Assembly: GCA_029224185.1 (NCBI GenBank)
Contig: CM055192.1
Location: 20,300,739 to 20,364,738, forward strand
Origin: Karalla daura
Lineage: Eukaryota; Chordata; Actinopteri; Chaetodontiformes; Leiognathidae
Length of the DNA stretch: 64,000 bases
Direction: 5' to 3'
Positions 39,408-56,171 of this stretch are shown piece after piece; within the stretch, counting starts at the first letter, position 1; the number at the start of each line of letters is the position of its first letter. The notes beneath the pieces were generated by a model. It saw only the letters and a program-made list of their open reading frames with translations, had not been told where the DNA came from and ran no database searches. The position numbers were made by a program, and so were the translations under genes.

Positions 39408-39456
39408 GGGTTAGGGTTAATCCCAACCCCAATCCCAACCCCACCCTAACCCTAAC
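39408..39456. repeat. Telomere-like repeat, two orientations
   Basis: GGGTTAGGGTTA at 39408-39419 is followed by CCCAACCCC-type repeats and CCCTAACCCTAAC at 39444-39456. It lies 31-80 bp beyond the RNFT2 stop codon, so on the transcript strand it falls in the likely 3' UTR. Confidence 0.75.
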
Positions 39457-39486
39457 ACTTTTTGAGATCCAGTTGTGGGGGGAGCC

Positions 39487-47179
<7,693 letters not shown>

Positions 47180-48035
47180 GGCATACCGCTCATCACCACA
47201 TGGTCCAGCCCTGCAAATGCACATCAACATCAACAGATGACGCCTCAAGCTTCTTCATCTTCCATGCGTTAGAGTAAGATGTACAACAGCGTGGCCTTGT
47301 TCACCTGAATAAGTTCAGCGGGTTGCTCCACAGTCATCTTTGCTATCGGGTTAGCTGCTGCTGTTGCTACAGGGAGAAGATGCTCTCCTGACGAGGAGAG
47401 GAAAACTTCCCGTATGACGTCACCGGAGGCTCCTCTCAGCCAATCAGCGTCCTCTTTCCAGACACACCACATCCGTGTTGGGAATGTGTTTTTCCTGCTG
47501 CTGGATGTCAATTCCTGCCGGATAAGATACCGCAAGCCGATACGTGTTTTTTTCCACGTCACGCTGGATACTGCAAAGTCTTGCTAAAGAAGGGCCCACA
47601 ATACAGCTGTTCATTTTCAACCAGTCTCCGTAGTGAATCTTGGAGAGCAGGCTAACGCTAATATGGGCTAACTAGCAGGCTAACAAAGCGGTCTTTATGA
47701 TGTCAGTGTGGGAGCTGACGTGCCCGTTAGTTTCTGTGTTTTAACCTGTTTTTCAAGCAGTAATTCATATTTACAACCACTGTTCGTCTCATCCCACTTG
47801 CTCGCAATTTTAGTGTTCATCATGGGTTAGCTAACATGAACCACCGTGTCTCGACATAGCGTTTTTTGCTCGATATCTTTGCTTACATATGCTCAGATAG
47901 TATTGGTTAGTAAGCTGTTACCTCAGTCCATAGAGCCTGGGGTTGCACGGCTTTTATTCGGGTTAAGGATCCTCGATCTAGACTGTAGGGGTTGGATGTT
48001 TTGGACAGTGACATCTCCCTCTAGATAGCCATGCT
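47180..48035. promoter_or_regulatory. Divergent promoter RNFT2 / SPRING1
   Basis: The two genes start head-to-head, 857 bp apart between start codons. A perfect CRE palindrome TGACGTCA lies at 47415-47422 and a CCAAT box (GCCAATCAG) at about 47439-47447. No TATA box is evident. A candidate RNFT2 5' exon ends at 47305 (TTATTCAG|GTGAAC) and carries an upstream ATG. A bidirectional promoter is inferred. Confidence 0.5.
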
Positions 48036-50308
48036 ATGATGGTGCTGCGGAGGCTCCTGAGGAAGCGCTGGGTGCTGGGAGTCATCTTCGGATTGTCCCT
48101 CATCTACTTTCTCACCAGTACACTCAAACAGGTACAGGACAATACAGTCTGATGCCACTGAGCTGGAATAGCAGCCATTATAAACGCGACCACTTCTGCT
48201 GCCAAGTTATGTGAAGTTCTACCATTACTGCTTCTTTATTAATGTTTTTGATGTGTTGTTATATCTGTATATGTGGGTTTTAATATCATGGCAAGTTCTA
48301 CTACTACTGCTGCTGCTATTTTATAGAAATGCATTCATGTGTAGTTTTTTTTTTTCACTCAAGACCTTTGTGCACGGACAATGTCAATGTTGTCGATATT
48401 AATTTGCTATTCTCATGCACCAAAAAAGCTGAGCCCAACTAATCCCGTAACCCTGGACAGTATCATGGGGCTCTACTGATGTCTGTCTCCAGCACATTAC
48501 AGGGCATAGGCAGGGAATACAAGGACAGGTCACCACCCACACCATTTACTCCCACACTCACGCCAAGGGACAAGTCTCAGATTGACTTGACAATGCATTG
48601 TTTTTGAACTGTGAGAGGAATTGGGAGTACATGAAGAATAGTCTCGCAGACCCGGGAGGAATGTGCAAGTTTCACACAGAAAGGACCTAGGTCTGACCAG
48701 GAGTCACACCCAGGACCTTCTTACTGTGTAGCCACTGTGCAACCACTATACTATTGTTGTGACCTGTTTACCACTTTACTTCATCATGGAGGCACCAAAA
48801 CACAACACACTCCACATCTTGTAACATTAGTCCGGAGTTAGTCATTACAGCAGCTACATTTTCTTGACTCTGTGATATTTCATGAGCCTCCGTGTGAACA
48901 TAGGAGGAGAGGACCATACGGGACCGCACACTGCTGGAGGTCCGAGATCCGGACCACCGCATCCCCTGGAAGGTCCGTTTCAACCTGGGAAACAGCAGCC
49001 GGCAGATCACTCAGTGCAGGAACTCCATCCAAGGCAAGACGCTCCTCACGGATGAACTTGGTGAGTAACGCGGGCACGGTGTCGCCAACATCATGACGAC
49101 TCTGTTGCCTTTAATCGATGTATTTGCTTATCTGTGTTAATGTTTTACAGGATACGTGTGTGAGAGGAAAGACTTGCTGGTGAACGGCTGCTGTAATGTC
49201 AACGCTCCCAGCAGCAGACAGTACATTTGTAAAAGCTGCCTGGCCAACGGCTGCTGTAGCATTTATGAGTATTGTGTGTCGTGTTGCCTCCAGCCTGATA
49301 AGGTAATCTGTCCTATCAAGGATGTTCATGGTGTGTCATTACTCTCATTGCAAAACTCTGTCAGCATGGTAGATCTGTTGCATACGCACAGGTTCCATAG
49401 TTGTGAAATGCAAGATATTGCAGATTTTCACCCTGACATGAAGTTGAACATCGAGTTTTAACTTTATTTATAGCAGTAAGAACAGATTGTGATCTGTACT
49501 TCTGTGTTTACCCTCACTCACTTTTTTTAATCTTCATGCTCTGCCTCAGCAACCTCTCCTCGAGCGCTTCCTGAACCGTGCCGCTGAAGGTTTCCAGAAT
49601 CTCTTCACTGCGGTGGAGGATCATTTTGAGTTGTGCCTGGCCAAGTGTAGGACCTCTTCGCAAGTATGTCCCGAGATAGATCGAAATTTAGACTGTGACC
49701 TCTGACAGACTCCAGTCACAGCTGTCTAAATACACGATCCCATTTAAAACAGCACACACAAATAGTGAAAATGGGTGCCTCACTGGGTCGCCACTGCACC
49801 TCCTCCCCTAGTGTAACAATGAAATTCGACATATGACTCAGCCATCAGTTTACCTCAGAAAGCTCTTTCAACACAACGCTATGACTCATTCTAGTTCTTG
49901 ACCTGACAACCAGTGTTAGCTGTCCTTTTCAAAGACAAATAAGGATTTCAGTTGACATTTCCTTCCTTCACTTGCAGACACCGATATTTTTACTGTTGTT
50001 TCAGTGACTGCACCAAACAAATTACACAAGTCAAGTCTTTCTTTTGCAGACTTTTCAGAAATTAGCATGTGATCTGTCGCATGGTGAAAAAAAAGTCTGT
50101 AATTTACTGCTCAATGAATGAATTTGGAACATTTACAAAACATTCCATAAAAATGCTTGAATACATTATTATGAATGCTTTGTTAACCTGCTCATTTATT
50201 ATTTTCTTTCTCCTGCTGATACAGAGTGTCCAACATGAGAACACCTACCGAAATCCTCAAGCAAAGTACTGCTATGGAGAGAGTCCTCCGGAGCTCCTTC
50301 CCATCTGA
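48036..50308 (+). CDS. spring1: SREBF pathway regulator in Golgi 1 (C12orf49)
   Basis: Golgi membrane protein that, in mammals, supports SREBP processing through S1P/SCAP and so cholesterol and lipid synthesis. Five exons give 200 aa (human 205): 48036-48131, 48904-49060, 49151-49302, 49550-49663, 50225-50308. One signal-anchor helix lies near the N-terminus (residues about 12-28; [17 protein letters not shown]). The lumenal domain is Cys-rich and nearly identical to human in blocks ([56 protein letters not shown]). An N-glycosylation site NSS is conserved (FNLGNSSR). The second of two adjacent ATGs (48039) has the better Kozak context, and a three-codon upstream ORF overlaps the start. Confidence 0.95.
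48495..48760 (+). repeat. Interspersed repeat copy in SPRING1 intron 1
   Basis: A longer diverged copy: ACAGGTCACCACCCACACCA, CAATGCATTGTTTTTGAACT, GTGAGAGGAATTGGGAGTAC, GAGGAATGTGCAAG, CAGGACCTTCTTACTGTG, ending AACCACTATACTATTG. Confidence 0.55.
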
Positions 50309-50718
50309 GCTGTCCTCTCAGGTTCAGGACACACAGGAACAGAGGGAGGGCTCAAACACAGTGCCCCCGTTCGGACATTCTGCAAACGAACTGCTGTCTG
50401 GTTTCATTTTGCATATTGGCACCAAGGTCAAAGAAACACCCACGAGTAACCTCAACATGGACAAATGCTGTATGTGATTTGGTTATTTACACTTCATAAG
50501 TGCATAGAAGGCCTCATACATTCATCCATGATGATCATCAGGTCTACATAACGGGCAGCTCATCCATCTCAATCTGCTTCAAATCGGGTCATTTCATAAA
50601 GTAGACTTTGTTTCAAAAGGAGGTAACCGCAGATTTCATGTTTTTGTTAATATTGCGAATGTGGCGAAGAATGTGTCATTACTTCTGTGTATAGTGCATG
50701 CGTATGAAACTGCTATTT

Positions 50719-50724
50719 AATAAA
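50719..50724 (+). terminator. Likely SPRING1 poly(A) signal
   Basis: AATAAA 411 bp after the SPRING1 stop codon, following a long non-coding stretch. Confidence 0.6.
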
Positions 50725-51428
50725 AGTAACTGTGAAATGAATGGGCTGCTTTTTGTGAATGGTGACATTGAGAAGGTCTTTCTGCTTTTGTATGTGATGT
50801 ATACATTTATGCTATGTGCACACAAAATAAGAGGTTTAAAGATTTAAAGCAAAGTAAAGTAAAGTAAACACGACTAACAGGAAAAACATGAAACAGTTTT
50901 AATTTTCTCCAAAGTATGTACAATTTGAATAGTTTGCTGGATGAGCAATTGAATATTAATTGATTGCTTAATTTGAGGAGGACATGGCCCACATTAATCT
51001 TTGTTGCTGTGTTGTTCCCTTGCATTGCTCTGATTGGAGTCCGACAGATTTATCTGCCTCACCACGCACTGTCCATCTGTCGACAGATTTCAGGCTGGCG
51101 TTCCTGTGAAGCAGATTCTTAACATCCTCTCTCTCCTCCTCAGGCAACGTTGCCTGATTCACAGGGGATAGGTGGCCGGAGCACAACAATTAATCACGGT
51201 GAAGGCCGCGAAAACAAACCGTCGTAATTAAGAAACGTAGCCTGTCGGAGCCCCCTTTCATTTGCCTCTTTGGCAGTTTGATTAATTACTGTCACATGGG
51301 AAGGATGTCATTTGCTGAAAATGATCAAGTTTATTTGAACAAAGCCATTTCTGATCCAACATACAGATTATAGTTTAGACATTTTACAACTCATAATGTA
51401 AAAAAAAACCTGCTATAAGAAAAATAAA
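50725..51428. other. Tail-to-tail interval SPRING1 / cytokine gene
   Basis: No exon. A minus-strand AATAAA (51330-51335) about 95 bp past the stop of the next gene is its likely poly(A) signal. The stretch 51190-51310 contains repeated TAATTA motifs. Confidence 0.45.
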
Positions 51429-52774
51429 TTACAAAAGGTATCCACTTCCCTCAAAGTATACCTGGGATGTTGCCTCAGTTCCAGTACCATTAATCTTACT
51501 TTTTCCTTTAAGCTTTGCAATTTGGCCCATGAGCTTGTGTTGTAGCCAGTCTAGATAACTTCTGGCTGTCTTCAAAAGAGTGTGACTCCACTGCTTCCTC
51601 TCAAACGCCTCTGTGGGCATGTGCGGGGGGAGAGGTTTCAGGGAGCATTCTCCTCCGAGAGTCTGCTTCATACACCACTTGAGCCTGTGGACGCCGGAGA
51701 TGGTTTCCCTGAGCTTGTTGTGCAGTAGATGATCGTCCGGGTTCAGGTTCTGAGTCTGGTCCTCCAGGATCTTCTTCAGGCCTTCATCCATGAAAAATAA
51801 GCTGCACTGTACCAATGAACCGTTGGGAGAAGAATCCGAATTGACCTGGAGCTCAGGAAAGCCGGGTCTCCAAGTGCCCAGGTGCTCACCGTTGACTTCA
51901 TCCTGGACAAGGAACAAGATTCATTTGTCTGTGATGTGAAATGAATGTAATCTCACCACAGGCAACTGAGCTCCATTTCTGTAAGGTCACAGACAATGGA
52001 ACTCTTCACACAGAGAGATGACATGAAGCTAAAGATTAAATTAAAGATGTGGTTTTAAAAGCCAGAGCAAAGTGATCAAATGCACCCGAGATGAGACTAC
52101 TGACACATTTCTTGCCTTCAAATGCTAACCCACACTATGATATAAGAAAGCCATGCAATTCAATGCTTATGTGTTGAGGTGCGATGAAGCAAATTGTAAA
52201 ACTTGACTAATTTTATCTTTACAGCTTTCAATTATAAATCTATTCTACATATGTCTAAAGATTGATTCTATATAAACCGCACATATTTGTACTCTGCATG
52301 CTAAATTGGACTGCTAAAACTTCTGTGCCGTGTTCTACAATCCACTTGTTCCACCTGCGTATTTGAACTGAAACTGAGAGCTGATGGCTTTCACCCTTTC
52401 ACTGATTAATCCGAAAACAGAAATTCTGACGTGGTGAAAAACAGCGGTGACGCATGCCGACACCGACACAAATATACATGTTACTTACGAAGCGTTTCAG
52501 GCTTGTTTCAACGAGCCGTCTGACGAGCAACGTGAGCTCTCTGGGATTGCATGAACCACCTGTAGCATGTTTCTTCAGTGAGTGTCCAGCATCCAAGCTG
52601 TGCATGAAAACCACTGTCCAGGCACACAGCACTTTCAGAAAACCTGCAAATTGTTGGTGCATAATTGCAAATCTGTTGATGTATTTGCATATTTTTGAGG
52701 AAGGATTGAAAGAAAAATTAATGATGGAAGATGAAGAAGACGAAGAAGCATTTGTTACCTGTACTGTGTTTCAT
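51429..52774 (-). CDS. IL-6-family helical cytokine, LIF/OSM-like (MSH-type)
   Basis: Secreted four-helix cytokine. Three coding exons give 214 aa: 52774-52759 (16 nt), 52643-52489, 51902-51429, with phase-1 then phase-0 introns as in LIF and OSM. A signal peptide (FLKVLCAWTVVFMHSLDAG) covers residues about 7-25. Helix-like segments are ELTLLVRRLVETSLKRF, FFMDEGLKKILEDQTQ, LLHNKLRETISGVHRLKWCM and AFERKQWSHTLLKTARSYLDWL. Residues 157-160 (FERK) fit the FxxK LIF-receptor contact motif. Mature Cys are at 37, 90, 134 and 143; N-glycosylation sequons are at N84 and N195. The tail is basic (KLKGKSK), reminiscent of OSM. It lies in the genomic slot of LIF next to the second cytokine and CASTOR1. 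Whether it is MSH or another member is inference. Confidence 0.8.
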
Positions 52775-52831
52775 AGTGACCCCGCTGCCTTGTACACCAC
52801 TGATGGTAATGCAATCCCAAAGATGAGACCA

Positions 52832-52840
52832 TTTTTATAT
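52832..52840 (-). promoter_or_regulatory. TATA box of the first cytokine gene
   Basis: On the minus strand ATATAAAAA lies about 60 bp upstream of the ATG (52774), which would leave a 5' UTR of roughly 30 nt. Confidence 0.5.
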
Positions 52841-53457
52841 TCGCAGCCAAGGTAGGCGTGCAAGAAAAAGCACTGATGATAAGAATCCCCGTAAACACCC
52901 TTTCACGTATTGAGATGTAAAGATAAGGAAAAAGATATCTCATTTAAACTTCTATAGAAGTTGGCATCAAAGACAGCTATTGAGAAGTTTGTCTACCATC
53001 AGAAGATTTACCTGCTTCCTAGGGTACAGTTTAAGCCAATGAACAAACACAGAAGCCACATCTTCACCAGTGGCTTTTATCTAACTTGCGTGATCTATAA
53101 TGAGAATTGACACTATATTTTGTAATTATTTCTTTACTCTGAATTCAACTATTATAAAATCTGAACATATTTTAGATTTAACACTCAGGCTCTCGCTCAC
53201 TGACAGACATTCTTTGAAATATCAGTGGTCTCACGATGGATTAATTCCTTCTCAGATGCCTCTCACACACCACATCCTGTGCACAGAGATGACGATATAA
53301 CCACAACTGAATAATGTCTTTTCACATCAGGCTGGTTCAGTCCAGTTCAGCCCTGCAATCTCTTTTTCTCACATATTGTGACAAGTTTGATCAGTTTGAT
53401 ATTTCATAGGGTACAACTAAAAATTTTCTTGCTTATGTGAGGTAATTGTTTCACTTA

Positions 53458-54703
53458 CACTCACCGGCCACTTTATTAGGTGCACCTGTCCAACTGCTCC
53501 TTAATACTTCATTTCTAATCAGCCAATCACATGGCGGCAACTCAGTGCATTTAGGCATGTAGACATGGTCAAGACAATCTCCTGCAGTTCAAACCGAGCA
53601 TCAGTATGGGGAAGAAAGGTGATTTGAGTGACTTTGAAAGTCACTCAACCATACAAATTTTGAACGTGGCATGGTTGTTGGTGCCAGAAGGGCTGGTCTG
53701 AGTATTTCAGAAACTGCTGATCTACTGGGATTTTCACGCACAACCATCTCTAGGGTTTACAGAGAATGGTCCGAAAAAGAAAAAACATCCAGTGAGCGGC
53801 AGTTCTGTGGGCGGAAATGCCTTGTTGATGCCAGAGGTCAGAGGAGAATGGCCAGACTGGTTCGAGCTGATAGAAAGGCAACAGTGACTCAAATAACCAC
53901 CCGTTACAACCAAGGTAGGCAGAAGAGCATCTCTGAACACACAGTACGTCCAACTTTGAGGCAGATGGGCTACAGCAGCAGAAGACCATGCCGGGTGCCA
54001 CCCCTTTCAGCTAAGAACAGGAAACTGAGGCTACAATTTGCACAACTCATCGAAATTGGACAATAGAAGATTGGAAAAACGTTGCCTGGTCTGATGAGTC
54101 TCGATTTCTGCTGCGACATTCGGATGGTAGGGTCAGAATTTGGCGTCAACAACATGAAAGCATGGATCCATCCTGCCTTGTATCAACGGTTCAGGCTGGT
54201 GGTGGTGGTGTAATGGTGTGGGGAATATTTTCTTGCCACTCTTTGGGCACCTTGGTACCAATTGAGCATCGTTGCAACGCCACAGCCTACCTGAGTATTG
54301 TTGCTGACCATGTCCATCCCTTTATGACCACAATGTACCCAACTTCTGATGGCTACTTTCAGCAGGATAATGTGCCATGTCATAAAGCTGGAATCATCTC
54401 AGACTGGTTTCTTGAACATGACAATGAGTTCACTGTACTCAAATGGCCTCCACAGTCACCAGATCTAAATCCAATAGAGCATCTTTGGGATGTGATGGAA
54501 CGGGAGATTCGCATCATGGATGTGCAGCTGACAAATCTGCGCCAACTGTGTGATGCCATCATGTCAATATGGACCAAACTCTCTGAGGAATGCTTCCAGT
54601 ACCTTGTTGAATCTATGCCACGAAGAATTGAGGCAGTTCTGAAGGCAAAAGGGGGTCCAACCCGTTACTAGCATGGTGTACCTAATAAAGTGGCCGGTGA
54701 GTG
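53458..54703 (+). mobile_element. Tc1/mariner element, DD36E type
   Basis: A 1,246-bp element bounded by TA on both sides (53456-53457 and 54704-54705), the family's target duplication. The terminal inverted repeats are about 28 bp and nearly identical (CACTCACCGGCCACTTTATT then AGGTGCACC at the left, AGGTACACC at the right). The interior carries one transposase gene, now broken. The spacing between the second Asp and the Glu is 36 residues, not the usual 34, which fits the DD36E (Incomer-type) lineage. It sits between the two cytokine genes. Confidence 0.92.
53606..54671 (+). pseudogene. Broken Tc1-like transposase
   Basis: Starts MGKKGDLSDFE at 53606. A 26-bp insertion (53639-53664) then shifts the frame before the helix-turn-helix region (LSISETADLLGFSRTTISRV). 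The frame is lost a second time near 54045, where one base appears to be missing after TTTGCACAA. Downstream the catalytic part is open to the stop at 54669-54671. The three acidic codons are intact: Asp at 54093-54095 (WSDESR), Asp at 54366-54368 (FQQDNVPCH) and Glu at 54477-54479 (LNPIEHLWD). Two frame breaks mean it cannot make transposase now. Confidence 0.88.
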
Positions 54704-54705
54704 TA

Positions 54706-56171
54706 TGTCAGTTATGTCTTACAATTTATGGAAAGAAGTAAACTGGAAGTAGTATTAGGAGCAATAGTGGAGTGAGGCGAGTAATAGTAGTTTTGTAGCA
54801 TTAAACATACAGATGATAGGCTTGGCTCAGTGCAAAAAAGTTATTTTTATTGACTTTTTGACATACAAAAATATTAATAAATACAAATCTCAATCTGAAA
54901 AAAAAGAATGTTCAGGAAAGGATGGTATGATGATCTACAAAGACTGCTGGAAGACTTGTGTTATGTTACCATGTTACACTTTGATTAATCACTCAAACAC
55001 TGTACTTGCCTAAGATCAGACACAACTGTGATTACACTTTGTTTTCACGCGTCAGCTCAGACAAATAGTGAAAAAAATGAACAAATCAATGAAATAAATT
55101 CTATACAATTCTGCAAATCCTGGATGTGATACATCACACATTTCATATGAATCACTTTCTTTGAAAGTCTCAACGTGATGTAATTCAGATTCATGACTAT
55201 TTATGCTTATGTACGCAAGTTGGCTTTTTCATCAGGATGTGGCCACACATAGGCCGACACATAAAAAATGAAGTGTATAATACAGAAAGTGACAAAACCT
55301 TTGACCAACATGAAAGGTAATTCCCTTAGATTTTGTCTGGAGAGTGCAGTTGTTTGTGCGGCCCTGAGCATCTGAATGGAGCATGGTCCTTGCACCCCAC
55401 AAATGTTTTTTGCCACTAGCAATAAGTCGCTTGACGTATTTGGATGCATTCTGACCCGTTTGGTGAAGTGTCTGTGTACGTCTACGGCTGAGGTGATAAC
55501 GCACATGAAATCTGGTTATGCCGGGGAACAAGCTCTGTGAAAAGCGTGGGCGGAAGCCTTATCACAAGCTCACAACAGAACACCAATTTACTATTTCCCT
55601 GTGACGAATGCCTCTTTATACCTCATGGTGTTGTAGGTGTAGAATAGACCCTGGACATTCACTCTCACATTGGCCCTAAGTGTGGGCACTTAGGGCCAAT
55701 CTAGAGTCCTAAACTTAAATGGGCTTTTTTTTTTAATTACTTTGGGAAGAAACGGGAATTCCTGGAGAAAACATCCAAAGTCCTGCAACTTTCTTGCTGT
55801 GAGGCTACAGCACTAAACCACTGAGCTGCCGTATGGCACAGAAGTGTCATATAATTTGTACATATAAATATGTGAAATATTAAAATACGTTAGAATATTA
55901 ATAAGAAAATAAATACATATACACACAAATAAATATAGCTATAGTAAATTGAGCTACCTCTCACCCTGCCGTTCATATATGAAATTGGATTCATACACAT
56001 TTAGAAGCAATACATCTCTGCGCTTTGAAGGACAGTTGTGACATCCATTTTTTAAGCCTGACAGTGACCAGAAGCAGGTCATTTAACCAGGGTTAGGGTG
56101 AGAAAAAATGTTTGGCACAGGGAGGTCAGACTCAAGGGACGTCATTGCCATTGTCTCTCTTTTTCATTGCT
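54706..56171. other. Intergenic DNA between the transposon and second cytokine gene
   Basis: No supported gene. An unrecognised 99-codon ATG frame on the minus strand (55207-55506) has no splice or family support. A repeat copy lies at about 55640-55840. Confidence 0.45.
55640..55840 (+). repeat. Interspersed repeat copy with internal foldback
   Basis: Shows GGACATTCACTCTCACATTG, GGGCCAATCTAGAGTCC, GGGAAGAAACGGGAATTCCT, GGAGAAAACATCC, then TTGCTGTGAGGCTACAGCAC and AACCACTGAGCTGCCG. A 14-bp perfect inverted repeat (55669-55682 with 55687-55700) has formed inside it. Confidence 0.6.

Noticed and set aside
55207..55506. 99-codon ATG frame on the minus strand between the transposon and the second cytokine, with a hydrophobic patch
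   Set aside because: No similarity that I recognise, no signal or domain, and another frame is equally open here. It is too short to stand without conservation or transcript evidence.
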